DNA of 64,000 nt from Tolypothrix campylonemoides VB511288 (GCA_000828075.3 JXCB02000023.1:1221744-1285743); one strand, 5' to 3'; counted from the first letter of the stretch, positions 44,240 through 53,271 are shown. The notes: generated from the sequence alone by a model not told the origin. Numbers and translations: made by a program.

Positions 44240-44662
44240 ATGGGTAACGCTAAAAAGGTCAGCGATGAACTCTACACAGCTGGGCAACCAACATCTGGGG
44301 ATTTGCAACAAGCAGCTCAGGAGGGATTTAAATCTGTCGTCAATTTACGTTCTCCTGATGAAGCGGACTTTCTTTCGGATGAGCAGCAGCAGGTTGAAGC
44401 GGCGGGACTCAAATACGTCAATGTGCCGCTAAATCCCAAGAAGGCTGATGATGAATTGACAGCTAAGGTTCTCAAGGAGATTTCGGGCTTACCAACGCCA
44501 ATTTTATTACATTGTGGTGCGGGGGCAAGAGCGGATGCGCTGGCTTTGATTGCTCTTGCCACCAACGAGGGGTTAAGCCGCGAGCAGATTTTGAAAAAAG
44601 CAGAGGAACTAGGAATTAACATCAATCAGCCCCACCTCAAGCAGTTTTTGGAAACTCAATGA
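44240..44662 (+). CDS. DUF442/beta-lactamase-hydrolase-like phosphatase-fold protein
   Basis: 140 residues. The ELYTAGQPTSGDLQQAAQEGFKSVVNLRS start and LLHCGAGARADALALIAL P-loop place it in the DUF442/BLH family, which shares the protein-tyrosine-phosphatase fold. The P-loop is Cys-X4-Arg, one residue shorter than classical Cys-X5-Arg, as is usual in this family, so true phosphatase activity is doubtful. Its 3' end overlaps the convergent PadR gene by 7 bases. Confidence 0.78.
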   Translation: MGNAKKVSDELYTAGQPTSGDLQQAAQEGFKSVVNLRSPDEADFLSDEQQQVEAAGLKYVNVPLNPKKADDELTAKVLKEISGLPTPILLHCGAGARADALALIALATNEGLSREQILKKAEELGININQPHLKQFLETQ

Positions 44663-44961
44663 TCTTCAAATAATTCTCCAAACAACTCTCTGACCTTCTG
44701 TTTGGCATCTTCTAGAGCCTCTTTTCCCAAAGGCGTTGCTCGGTAAACTCGGCGCGAGTGCTTTCCTGAACGCTCCTCAGTTGAGTGTAGGTATCCCTTG
44801 CGTTCCAAGTCATGAAGCATGGGATAAAGAGTTCCTGGGCTAAGCTTGTACCCATGACGAGCTAACTCCTCAATGATGCCCAGACCGAATATCGGTTCGT
44901 GAACTGCATGATGAAGAATGTGAAGTCGAATTAGACCTGAGTAGAGTTCTTTGTGGTCCAT
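44656..44961 (-). CDS. PadR-family transcriptional regulator
   Basis: 101 residues. An N-terminal winged helix with GLGIIEELARHGYKLSPGTLYPMLHDLERKGYLHS, the PadR recognition-helix pattern, is followed by RVYRATPLGKEALEDAKQKVRELF, the C-terminal dimer helix. PadR regulators are usually repressors of their own and nearby genes. It overlaps the 3' end of the phosphatase-like gene tail to tail. Ligand unknown. Confidence 0.87.
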   Translation of the reverse strand: MDHKELYSGLIRLHILHHAVHEPIFGLGIIEELARHGYKLSPGTLYPMLHDLERKGYLHSTEERSGKHSRRVYRATPLGKEALEDAKQKVRELFGELFEDH

Positions 44962-44994
44962 TAAACTGAATTTTGAATTCTCGTTGCTTCAACG

Positions 44995-45035
44995 ATAAAA
45001 AACCGTGGTTTTCAAGGTCAAACCACGGCTTATTT
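44995..45035 (-). terminator. Terminator downstream of the Bax-inhibitor gene
   Basis: CCGTGGTTT (45003-45011) pairs with AAACCACGG (45020-45028), loop 8. Eight T follow on the minus strand (44995-45002), and a T-run is also present on the plus side, so it may work both ways. Confidence 0.8.
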
Positions 45036-45074
45036 TTTCGTCCAAAAAATCTTGCCAATAAATCTTAAATGTTC

Positions 45075-45803
45075 TTAATCGCGACTGTTAAGAGCAATAA
45101 GCAATCGCAAAATAAAAACAAACAAATTGATGTAGGTCAAGTACATCGATAAAGCCGCAGGCAAGTATTGGTCATTGCGGTAGGTGCGTGGCAGGATGTA
45201 AAAGTCAACCACAGATGCACCCACAAAGAGAAACACGCCCAGACCGGAGATGGCAATTTCTAACCAATTTGGCGTGTAAACACCAAATGCACTGAACAAA
45301 AGTTGTAGAACCAGTACGGCAACTAGGGCAATTACCCCTAAATTAATCGTTTTGGTCAATGCCATACCGTCTTGCTCAGAGAGATTTGAGCCAATTTGAC
45401 GGGCGGCAATAAACGTAACACCACAACCGAGGGCAGCCAACCCAATACCTTGAATACCTACACCTTGAGTTCTCAGTGCCACAAGGATTAAACCACTCAG
45501 AGTGTACCCAGTCAGAAGGCTGTAGGTTGCCAATAGAGGCAGTGCAACTTTGTTGTTGCCTTTTTCGGCAACGTTCTGAGCAACAAAGAACAAAATCAAC
45601 TGTACGACGATCGCACCAAAGAAGGTGGGTAAGAATAGCCCGGGGTTGCTACGGAGAACACCCAGTCCGCCGTAACTTCCCAGTGCCGTTAGCACCAGCC
45701 CACCGCCTACATACGGCAAGGCGTTGGCAATCACATTGGGACCTACGAGGGCTTGAGTTTTAGCCTGACGAAATGCGTCACGGAAGTTGCTGGTATTGCT
45801 CAT
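45075..45803 (-). CDS. Bax inhibitor-1/YccA-family membrane protein
   Basis: 242 residues with seven hydrophobic segments starting near residue 25; the C-terminal half (FVGASVVDFYILPRTY, LTYINLFVFILRLL) is the most conserved part of BI-1 proteins, which leak calcium or protons and, as YccA, modulate FtsH. It stands alone with its own terminator. No ftsH gene nearby. Confidence 0.85.
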   Translation of the reverse strand: MSNTSNFRDAFRQAKTQALVGPNVIANALPYVGGGLVLTALGSYGGLGVLRSNPGLFLPTFFGAIVVQLILFFVAQNVAEKGNNKVALPLLATYSLLTGYTLSGLILVALRTQGVGIQGIGLAALGCGVTFIAARQIGSNLSEQDGMALTKTINLGVIALVAVLVLQLLFSAFGVYTPNWLEIAISGLGVFLFVGASVVDFYILPRTYRNDQYLPAALSMYLTYINLFVFILRLLIALNSRD

Positions 45804-46290
45804 GTTTTACAAATGGTTTTTAGTCAAGCATTGCTGTTATTCCCATTTTTACTGATAACTAGAGCTAGTGACCACAAAGATAGTGCTGAGTCCTAAGGGA
45901 TTGCTCAGTAGGTCGGCACAAATAAAGTTAACAAGTCTTCAAAGCAGCGTCTCCGACAGAAGAAGGGTGTCATGAGCCATTGTAGAGACGCGCTGAATGA
46001 AAGCGTCTGTACATCTTTGGTTTCAGGCATTATGACTTTCGCTCTTGTTGGATCTGTTTATTCCTAACCTACCTACTTATGTAGCACTCAGTACTCTGAA
46101 ATGTACATTTTATAATCTCAAACCAACAAAAATTTCTAGAAAAAGTAACCGTGGAAATGCTGAATTTTTGGGAAAGAATCCTTATAAGTTCAGTGAAAAA
46201 ACGAATTGTGTCCTTAAGCGTTCCTAAGGAAAATAATGACAGCTTTGATAAAGTTTAGGCAACTCCATTTTTTTTAGAAAAGGAGTTTAT
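45804..46290. other. 487-base spacer before sigF, no gene
   Basis: A frame of about 60 codons near 46045 lacks a Shine-Dalgarno and family resemblance, so I do not call it. An imperfect AGCGTCTC/GAGACGC pair near 45940-45995 looks like another small repeat. The segment presumably contains divergent promoters for the BI-1 gene and sigF. Confidence 0.5.
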
Positions 46291-47064
46291 ATGACAGCAA
46301 CTCAGTTTTCTATCCAATGTGATGGTATGGAGTTATTACGGTTATACCATCAAAATCCTTGTATTAAAATTCGTAATAAACTTGTACAATTACATACTGG
46401 CTTAGTACGAAAGATGGCTCATAAATTCAGCCATCAATGTAATGAGCCATATGAAGATTTAGAGCAAATTGGTTATTTTGGTTTAATAAGAGCAATTGAG
46501 CGCTTTGATCCAAAACAAGGATATGCTTTTAGTTCGTTTGCTATACCCTATATTCGGGGTGAAATGCTGCACTTTTTACGCGATCGCGGTACCCTATTAA
46601 AGATTCCTCGCCGTTGGCAAGAACTCTATAATGAGGGGCAAAGAGTTCGCAAAGAATTGGCAAGCACTTTAGGTCGTCTTCCCAAGGATTCAGAAATTGC
46701 AAGCGTTCTCAAGGTATCTGTGCAAGAATGGCAAGAAACCAAATTAGCTGTTCAAAACCGTATGCCTTTGAGTTTGGATGCTACCATAGTCCAAAACATT
46801 GATTGCCAAATAACCTTAGGTGAAGCACTTCCTTGTCAACGTTCTGTTGCTGTGCAACAACAAAACGAAGAACGGCAACAACTTCAAGGGGCAATAAGTA
46901 TGCTAGAAGAAAAGCCCCGCATGGCAGTTGAAATGGTGTATTTGAAGGAACTTTCTCGCAAAGATACCGCTAAGAAAATAGGCACTAGTCCAATGACAGT
47001 GACACGGTATTTGCAAAAGGGACTTCAAGATTTAGTCTCTATGTTAAGACCGCAAGCAGTGTAG
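46291..47064 (+). CDS. sigF: Group 3 RNA polymerase sigma factor SigF
   Basis: 257 residues, the length of cyanobacterial SigF. Region 2 (NKLVQLHTGLVRKMAHKF, then EDLEQIGYFGLIRAIERFDPKQGYAFSSFAIPYIRGEM), region 3 (PRRWQELYNEGQRVRKEL...GRLPKDSEIA) and region 4 (MVYLKELSRKDTAKKIGTSPMTVTRYLQKGL) are all present. The SigB/SigF-type stress and motility sigma factor controls pilus genes in Synechocystis. No anti-sigma gene is adjacent. An AAAAGGAG Shine-Dalgarno lies close to the start. Confidence 0.87.
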   Translation: MTATQFSIQCDGMELLRLYHQNPCIKIRNKLVQLHTGLVRKMAHKFSHQCNEPYEDLEQIGYFGLIRAIERFDPKQGYAFSSFAIPYIRGEMLHFLRDRGTLLKIPRRWQELYNEGQRVRKELASTLGRLPKDSEIASVLKVSVQEWQETKLAVQNRMPLSLDATIVQNIDCQITLGEALPCQRSVAVQQQNEERQQLQGAISMLEEKPRMAVEMVYLKELSRKDTAKKIGTSPMTVTRYLQKGLQDLVSMLRPQAV

Positions 47065-47126
47065 CAGTAAGCTCATGATGTTCTTTTTGGAAAATAGGAT
47101 AAATGGGGGAGATCAGGGTGCTGATA

Positions 47127-49271
47127 TCAACGAGATTTCAAATCAGCAATTGCTCCTTTTGTCATAGCAGCAATAGCTTTATCCGTAGCTTTGGGCAAAT
47201 GGTAATACTTGCCTCCTGCTGTCTTTGCTAACTCCTTAGCAAACCCAGTAGAAACAAATTTACTTTCTGTATCAATAACTAATAACTGCATTCCCAAAGC
47301 ACGTATTCTAGCACCAATTTCTAACAATTCTGCTTTGATATCTGGTTTTTGTCCTGGTTCTTGCGGTTCTCCCAAAGAACGCGACAGAGGAATATTGCCG
47401 CGTCCATCGGTTATCGCTACAATCACAACTTGTCCAATATCTCCACTCATCTGGGCATTTGAACCGACGCGCACAGCTTGGGTTAAACCATGAGCCAGTG
47501 GGGAACCACCACCACAGGGTAATCTTTCCAGGCGGTTACGCGCCAAAGCAATAGAACGCGTAGGAGGCAATAATACCTCCGCCTGTTCTCCTCGGAAGGG
47601 GATCAACGCCACTTGATCACGGTTTTGATATGCTTCTGTCAGCAATTGCATCACCGCACCTTTAGCTGACTGCATCCGGTTCAGCGCCATTGAACCTGAA
47701 GCATCTACCACAAATACAACTAAAGCACCTGCTTTGCGTACCAAGCGCTTAGCTCGAATATCACTTTGTTCCACAAATACGCGCCGCCCTTTTTGGGATG
47801 AGGGGAATGAGGGAGTGAGGGAGTGAGGGAGTGAGGGGGATGAGGGTGTATCGTCTCGCTTACTCTCAGACCTCTGTCGTCGTGCTTTTTGATACGGCGC
47901 TGCTGCTCTGAGTGTGGCATCTACGGCAATCCGTTGGACTTTGCCCTTAGGCAACATTGGCTTAATATAGCGTCCCCTGTCTTCAGAAAAGATTATACTG
48001 CGGCTTCCGGACTTACCTCGTTTTTGGGCTATCTGAGCAAAATAAAGCACACTGGGGTCAAGAACTACGCCCTCAGGATCAAAGATAAACTCTTCTGGGA
48101 TGCCAGGCGGTTCTTGTTCTGGCTGTTCTTCTTGTTCTTCTTGTTCTTGTTCTTTCTGTTCTTGATTCGATTCGTCTTGGGGTTCCTCTTGATTTTGTGG
48201 TGGAGGTGGAGGAGGTGGCGGTGGTTCTTCGGGTGGCGGTGTCTGCACGACAGTCGCCCGTGGGACTATCACCAGTTCCACAGCACGGCGCAAATCTTCG
48301 GCATTCACTTGTGTGCGTCCATCCAAAGCAGCAGAAACACGTGCCACGCGTGCGGCAAATAACTCAGCGCGGTGTCCTTGCACTCCGCCTCGAATTGCTT
48401 CTTCTACTAAGTAGGAAATTTGTTCATGGGTGATGTGAACGTCTTTTAACCATTCTCGTGCCAGAATAATTTGAGTTTTGATGGCGTCTGTGTCTTCGCT
48501 GTACTGCTTGAGAAATTCTTGGGGAGATTGGGAGTAGGCGATCGCTTGCTCTACAGCTTGCACTCTTTGATCTAAACCTAGGACACCATCAGCGCTAAGG
48601 GCGATCGCAATTCTATCTAATAAGTGTTCCCGCAATGCTCCTTCTTCTGGGTTGTAAGTAGCGATAAATAAGGGCTTGCAGGGATGCTGAAAACTGATGC
48701 CCTCGCGTTCAATTTGGTTGCGTCCTTCAGATAAGACTGTTAAAAGCTGATTAGATATCTGCTCATCTAATAAATTGATTTCATCTATATAGAGAACGCC
48801 TCGGTGTGCTTGGGCGAGCAAACCTGGTTGAAAGATAGTTTCCCCTTGCTTAACTGACTGTTCCACATCAACAGAACCCAACAATCGGTCTTCTGTCACT
48901 CCCAAAGGAATTTGTACAAAGGGTGTGGGGATGATTTCAGTTTCTATTGTGGGATGGGTATCCGGTTCCCCCTCCTCCAATGGCAGGCAAGATGTCTGCC
49001 CCACAAGTGCCAAAAGTTTGTCATCCCATTCTTGTGGACGGTTGGGATCGCAGTTGCTGATAGAACCTTTAACAACTTCAATGGGTGGCAGTAGGGCGTG
49101 GATAGCACGCGCCATCACAGATTTTGCCGTACCGCGACGACCTGCGATCGCCACTCCTCCTAACCCTGGATCGACCGCTGCTAGTAGTAAGGCTAATTTT
49201 ATCGCTTCCTGACCGACTACAGCTGTCAGGGGAAAGGCGTTACTGAGAGGCGTGATGGAAGGCGCAGGCAT
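47127..49271 (-). CDS. chlD: Magnesium-chelatase subunit ChlD, with two repeat-derived inserts
   Basis: 714 residues from the ATG at 49271. It has an N-terminal AAA+ domain ([26 protein letters not shown]), a poly-Pro and acidic linker near residues 350-400, and a C-terminal integrin-I domain with the MIDAS motif DASGSM and TDGRGN. With ChlI and ChlH it inserts Mg2+ into protoporphyrin IX, the first step to chlorophyll. Two stretches are foreign to the family: [18 protein letters not shown] near residue 90, from a dispersed repeat, and [20 protein letters not shown] between the linker and MIDAS domain, from GAGGGAGT units. Both are in frame and the gene remains open. Confidence 0.93.
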   Translation of the reverse strand: MPAPSITPLSNAFPLTAVVGQEAIKLALLLAAVDPGLGGVAIAGRRGTAKSVMARAIHALLPPIEVVKGSISNCDPNRPQEWDDKLLALVGQTSCLPLEEGEPDTHPTIETEIIPTPFVQIPLGVTEDRLLGSVDVEQSVKQGETIFQPGLLAQAHRGVLYIDEINLLDEQISNQLLTVLSEGRNQIEREGISFQHPCKPLFIATYNPEEGALREHLLDRIAIALSADGVLGLDQRVQAVEQAIAYSQSPQEFLKQYSEDTDAIKTQIILAREWLKDVHITHEQISYLVEEAIRGGVQGHRAELFAARVARVSAALDGRTQVNAEDLRRAVELVIVPRATVVQTPPPEEPPPPPPPPPQNQEEPQDESNQEQKEQEQEEQEEQPEQEPPGIPEEFIFDPEGVVLDPSVLYFAQIAQKRGKSGSRSIIFSEDRGRYIKPMLPKGKVQRIAVDATLRAAAPYQKARRQRSESKRDDTPSSPSLPHSLTPSFPSSQKGRRVFVEQSDIRAKRLVRKAGALVVFVVDASGSMALNRMQSAKGAVMQLLTEAYQNRDQVALIPFRGEQAEVLLPPTRSIALARNRLERLPCGGGSPLAHGLTQAVRVGSNAQMSGDIGQVVIVAITDGRGNIPLSRSLGEPQEPGQKPDIKAELLEIGARIRALGMQLLVIDTESKFVSTGFAKELAKTAGGKYYHLPKATDKAIAAMTKGAIADLKSR
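47806..47846. repeat. GAGGGAGT tandem repeat inside chlD
   Basis: Four degenerate 8-base units in frame within the chlD linker before the MIDAS domain. Because 8 is not a multiple of 3, the peptide phase shifts with each unit; the total keeps the frame. A related array lies between genes at 29321-29355. Confidence 0.85.
48982..49004. repeat. Dispersed CATCTTGCC repeat inside chlD
   Basis: On the coding strand the 23-base segment begins GTGGGGCAGACATCTTGCC and matches the repeat at 4643-4666 at about 19 of 23 positions. It encodes GQTSCLP in the AAA+ domain, in a loop before the [12 protein letters not shown] strand. Confidence 0.75.
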
Positions 49272-49537
49272 AGTTTGAATCAAAGCTAGTCCAGGTTCCT
49301 AGCATACCAAACCTGAGGACTTCTGAGACACTTTACTCCCCTAAGGTTCAACATTTGTGACCATACTCTTGGTAAAGAAAGCAAGAAATAGAGTATCGCT
49401 CACTCTCAATATTAACTTTCAACAGCCGAAACTGTTTCTCTAGAATTCACTTTGCTTTCAGTTTCTTCAATTAATTGATTATTGTCGATACAGCTTTTTT
49501 CTAGATAGTTATGACAAAGTTCCAACGAAGTTCTGGT

Positions 49538-49633
49538 TACTCCCTTCCCGGTACAAAATTACCGAACTTGAACCTTGGCGTTATTGGCGTCTTGGCGGTT
49601 TTTTATAGGTAATCTTCTGGCAGGAAGGGAGTA
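49538..49633. repeat. MITE-like element with TACTCCCTTCC ends
   Basis: TACTCCCTTCC (49538-49548) and GGAAGGGAGTA (49623-49633) are perfect 11-base inverted repeats about 96 bases end to end. The inside has GGCGTTATTGGCGTCTTGGCGG. It lies in the spacer 49272-50039, which also holds a GCAGCTTCGCTGC/GCCTTCGGCG hairpin-type repeat near 49803-49830. Confidence 0.6.
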
Positions 49634-49769
49634 GTATTCAGCAACACCTTACTCCATTAACAACAATCATTGCTACCTCTTTAGCTAGAGGCGTTAGTAC
49701 TATCAAGCTTTTAAGGTAAAGCTAACAGGCAAGGCTACCTCCTCATTTAATTTCATTGAATTAGGAGGT

Positions 49770-49988
49770 GTGCCGATTTTTTATACTTACGGCTTTGGTG
49801 TGAGCAGCTTCGCTGCGCCTTCGGCGAACGCGAAATCATTGCCTACTTTCTCATCAATGCCAGCCTCAACAAGCTGCAAAGAAAGTATGCAGTCACAATA
49901 TCAAAGCAGTCCAAAAGGGTTAAGCCAGTACCATTCAAAGGTTGATGATGAACCTGAAGAACGCAAACTTTCAAATTCTACCAAATAA
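49770..49988 (+). CDS. Doubtful 72-residue ORF upstream of the terpene synthase
   Basis: A GTG-start frame with AGGAGG almost touching it; spacing is too tight for a good start. The N-terminal 20 residues are encoded by a dispersed hairpin repeat (giving SSFAAPSANAKS), and the rest is Ser/Gln-rich and low complexity. It may be non-coding leader sequence of the gene that follows. Listed for completeness only. Confidence 0.2.
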   Translation: MPIFYTYGFGVSSFAAPSANAKSLPTFSSMPASTSCKESMQSQYQSSPKGLSQYHSKVDDEPEERKLSNSTK

Positions 49989-50039
49989 TATCAAATAATC
50001 AGTAGTTCAAATTAGCCATTAGAGTATTCAGCTTAGTTT

Positions 50040-51095
50040 ATGAATATTCCGATTTCCCCGTGGACATTAATGTTAAGAACTTATCGTAATGTCCTTCCAA
50101 CCGTTCGTTTTTATTTAAATGAATGGAAACAACGTGCAAATCAAATTCCAAATCCAGAACTTCGCAAGCAAGCATTAACAAGTATCGAAAAAAAAACATT
50201 TCACTGTGAAGGTGGAGCCATATATGGATTATTGGCTAAAAACTACAGTGATGAACTGATATGTTTTATTGTTGCTTATCAAACAATTAGTGATTATTTA
50301 GATAATTTATGTGACCGAAGCACCTCGCTTGCTCCTGAGGATTTTCGCGCTTTGCATGAATCAATGTTTCATGCCTTAACGCCAGGAGCAGAATGCGTAA
50401 ATTACTATCGCTATCGTCAGGATCAAGAAGATGGAGGCTATTTAAGGCAACTGGTTAAAACTTGCCAGGATGTGTTAGAAAAACTTCCAGCTTATCCAAA
50501 AATTTCTTCGGCTCTTTATGAACTAGCCAGCTATTATTGTGAGTTACAAGTACATAAGCATGTGCAGGTTGAAGAGCGTGTTCCGCGATTAAAAGCGTGG
50601 TTTGAATTGCATCAGGATAACCTTCCTGAGATGAGTTGGTATGAATTTTCGGCGTGTGCTGGTTCAACACTGGGAATTTTTTGTCTGATTGCTTATGCCT
50701 CCGATGAAAATTGTACTGAAGACTTAATCAAGCAAATCAAAAATGCTTATTTTCCGTGGTTGCAAGGGCTACATATTTTACTTGATTACTTGATTGATCA
50801 GGAAGAAGACCGTCTTGGTGGCGATTTGAATTTTTGTTTTTACTATAAAAATAGAAATGAAATGACTAAGCGGTTTACACATTTTGTGCAAAAGGCTAAG
50901 GAAAGTGTAGCTCAATTACCACATACCAACTTTCATCAGATGATTAATCAAGCATTAATAGGGATTTATTTAGCAGATGAAAAAGTGAGAAGTCAAAAGG
51001 AAGTTCAAGAAATAGGCAAACATCTCATACGCTTTGGTGGTGGTTCGACGTTCTTTTTTTTCTTAAATGGTCGGGTTATGGCTCTTCTTCGCTAA
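50040..51095 (+). CDS. DUF2600 family large-terpene synthase (YtpB/tetraprenyl-beta-curcumene synthase-like)
   Basis: 351 residues that strongly resemble the class IB large-terpene synthase YtpB of Bacillus. Key blocks are KKTFHCEGGAIYGLLA near 51-66, the first Asp motif DYLDN at 85-89, LQVHKHVQVEERVPRLKAW near 173-190, WYEFSACAGSTLGIFCL near 200 and the second Asp-rich motif DYLIDQEED near 250. YtpB cyclises heptaprenyl diphosphate (C35) to tetraprenyl-beta-curcumene; the substrate length here is unknown. It is followed 274 bases on by a geranylgeranyl-reductase-like gene. Transfer from Firmicutes is possible but unproven. Confidence 0.85.
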   Translation: MNIPISPWTLMLRTYRNVLPTVRFYLNEWKQRANQIPNPELRKQALTSIEKKTFHCEGGAIYGLLAKNYSDELICFIVAYQTISDYLDNLCDRSTSLAPEDFRALHESMFHALTPGAECVNYYRYRQDQEDGGYLRQLVKTCQDVLEKLPAYPKISSALYELASYYCELQVHKHVQVEERVPRLKAWFELHQDNLPEMSWYEFSACAGSTLGIFCLIAYASDENCTEDLIKQIKNAYFPWLQGLHILLDYLIDQEEDRLGGDLNFCFYYKNRNEMTKRFTHFVQKAKESVAQLPHTNFHQMINQALIGIYLADEKVRSQKEVQEIGKHLIRFGGGSTFFFFLNGRVMALLR

Positions 51096-51142
51096 TAGAC
51101 AAGATTGCGGAATGTGAGTTCCATCTGTGTCCATCCCCCTCA

Positions 51143-51164
51143 TTCCCCCCTACTGAGGGGGGAA
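51143..51164. repeat. Perfect GC hairpin in terpene locus spacer
   Basis: TTCCCCCC (51143-51150), loop TACTGA, GGGGGGAA (51157-51164), flanked by dispersed TCCATCTGTG motifs. It has no T-run, so it is not a clear terminator. The spacer is 51096-51369. Confidence 0.65.
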
Positions 51165-51369
51165 GACAGAGGAAAAACTTTTATTTATTGTCCATCTGTG
51201 GTTAATTATTCTTTTTTTTGGAATGAATGCAAGAAGTTTAATGCCAACTGCTCATATAGCAATACATCTGTTTGATGAGTCAGATTATTGAATTGTAGTG
51301 TACTTCTCCCATTTTTTGCCTTTAGCACTAACCTGAATTGCTACGTAAAATCGCAAGGGAGTTCTACTT

Positions 51370-52491
51370 ATGTCTAAAATTGTTGTTATTGGGGCAGGTC
51401 CAGCAGGATGCTCAGCAGGATATCACCTTTCTAAAAGTGGGCATCAAGTGACTCTTATAGATAAAGAGAGCTTTCCTAGAAACAAAGTCTGCGGAGACGG
51501 CATCAGTTTTAAGTCGGTTCAGGCGTTGTTTACAATGGGGATCTACCCGCAGGATATCAAATGCTTGATGTCTGAGTTTGCGCCTATCAATGGGCTTTTG
51601 CTCGGAGTCTCGAACGGAAGTTACAATCTGCATAACACTGAGCTTGAAGGATATTGCATCCCCCGGTTTGCCTTTGACAACTTACTTTATGAAAGAGCTA
51701 TAAACGCAGGCTGCATTGCTCTTACCCAAAGTATCACCAATATTGACCACCACCCGGAGCTATACAGCGATTTTGATTACATCATAGACGCGCGCGGCGT
51801 CAGTGCGGGTGATGTGGATGCGATCGCTATTAGAGCATACTGGAGTATCAAGTCAGAAGATTTCGAGCCATACCTTTCAAAAGCTCAAATTTACTTTGAC
51901 AAAATTCTTGGGGTTAACGGATACGGTTGGATATTTCCAGCCGATACAAAATCTGGATTGGTGAAACTCAATGTTGGAGTAGGCATATGGATGGATGAAT
52001 ACCAAAAAATGAACACAAATATCATCCGGCTTTTTGACCAATTCATCCAACGTAATGATAGAACGAAGGAACTGTTAAGCAAGATTGTTGATCAGCATAA
52101 ACCCAAAGTTTACCCCCTAGCAACTGCGAAGAAAGGGAACAAAGTTAGCAATGGAAAAATCCTGAAGATTGGTGATGCTGCCAACTTAACAGATTCTCTG
52201 ACTGGCGAAGGGATTGCAAATGCCATTCTTAGCGGTTTATATGTTGCACAAGCAATCAATATGAGTACCAATCAGGATTTGGCAGCCCAGAATTGGCAAC
52301 GTCTTTACCAGGCATATTTCGAGGAGGAGATCCGCGCTGGCTTGCGGATAAAGTCTTTGAGGAAATACTCATTCATGAACAATATGCTTATCTGGCTGAT
52401 GAAAAGAAATCATCGGGTTGCTGAACAAGTGACTCATGCAATTGTGGGGGTAGTTCCGTATAATGAGCTACTACCTTCATTTAGGTATTGA
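51370..52491 (+). CDS. Geranylgeranyl reductase-family FAD-dependent oxidoreductase
   Basis: 373 residues. The N-terminal Rossmann motif IVVIGAGPAGCSAGYHLSKSGH (FAD), the family's RNKVCGDGIS Cys region near residue 40 and GDAANLTDSLTGEGIANAI near 275 (FAD ribityl) define the GGR/ChlP-like family, which saturates prenyl chain double bonds. It is not the housekeeping chlP, which is longer at the ends and has a different N-terminus. A clear AAGGGAG lies upstream of ATG 51370. Its position after the DUF2600 gene suggests it reduces the terpene or its precursor. Confidence 0.78.
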   Translation: MSKIVVIGAGPAGCSAGYHLSKSGHQVTLIDKESFPRNKVCGDGISFKSVQALFTMGIYPQDIKCLMSEFAPINGLLLGVSNGSYNLHNTELEGYCIPRFAFDNLLYERAINAGCIALTQSITNIDHHPELYSDFDYIIDARGVSAGDVDAIAIRAYWSIKSEDFEPYLSKAQIYFDKILGVNGYGWIFPADTKSGLVKLNVGVGIWMDEYQKMNTNIIRLFDQFIQRNDRTKELLSKIVDQHKPKVYPLATAKKGNKVSNGKILKIGDAANLTDSLTGEGIANAILSGLYVAQAINMSTNQDLAAQNWQRLYQAYFEEEIRAGLRIKSLRKYSFMNNMLIWLMKRNHRVAEQVTHAIVGVVPYNELLPSFRY

Positions 52492-52548
52492 TAGACCGTT
52501 TGGTTATCTGTTAGATTGCGATCGCACTTTATCCAATCTCCACATCAT

Positions 52549-53271
52549 TCACGCATATAAGTCAGGCATGGCTGGAATATCAATTTCTTTCACACAGGAA
52601 ACACGAGACAGTTGACGTAGGCATCGCAACAAGAGAACCAAATCTTGCATCGGAATTTGCGTACCGTGATAGGTTTGGATCGCTTTTTCTGCACCTGCTT
52701 CATACGGAATTTCAGCCGCAATGTTACCCGGATTAACAGATGTAACGGGGATGCGATGCTCACGTAGACATTCTCGTAATGCGTGAACAACCCCTCGTAA
52801 TCCAAATTTGGAAGCCGTGTTTGCAACTTCAGCAGCACCTGAGTTATCTAACCCTGAAAGTGAACTAATGTAGACAACACGTGGATTGGATGAAAGCTTC
52901 AGATTAGGAATCAAACGGTGAGTACAGAGGATAGCAGACAAAAGATTCACATGGATAATCTGCTCGATTTCTTCCGGTGTTGATTCTTCAAAAGAATAAG
53001 TCGGCTCAAAAGCGTTTTCCTCCCAAATTCCAGCGTTGTATAGCAAGAAGTCAACTGCACGAGTGCCAATCGCTTCAGATATTTTCACTGCGGCAGTTTG
53101 AGGAACAGACAAATCCGCCTGAATCCAAAATCTAGAAACTTGATCTGAGCAATCAAGGCTAGGGGGGCGAGTCCTGGAGACAAGAAACACGGTATCGCCC
53201 GGATCGGGTAAACCAATGCTGAAGCCCAAGCCGAGACCTCGGCTGGCTCCAATGATTAAAAAGTGAGTCAT
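52549..53271 (-). CDS. SDR-family protein lacking the catalytic tyrosine
   Basis: 240 residues. The NAD(P) loop GASRGLGLG (8-16), Asp in DLS near 54, NAGIW near 79 and the ISSLSG serine are normal. The usual YxxxK reads NTASK: the Lys is kept but Tyr is Asn. Either the enzyme uses another residue or it is not a standard dehydrogenase. It is convergent with the reductase gene (58 bases apart), so any part in terpene metabolism is only a possibility. Confidence 0.8.
   Translation of the reverse strand: MTHFLIIGASRGLGLGFSIGLPDPGDTVFLVSRTRPPSLDCSDQVSRFWIQADLSVPQTAAVKISEAIGTRAVDFLLYNAGIWEENAFEPTYSFEESTPEEIEQIIHVNLLSAILCTHRLIPNLKLSSNPRVVYISSLSGLDNSGAAEVANTASKFGLRGVVHALRECLREHRIPVTSVNPGNIAAEIPYEAGAEKAIQTYHGTQIPMQDLVLLLRCLRQLSRVSCVKEIDIPAMPDLYA

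Noticed and set aside
46045-46227. 60-codon ORF before sigF
   Set aside because: No Shine-Dalgarno, AT-rich composition like spacer, and no domain.
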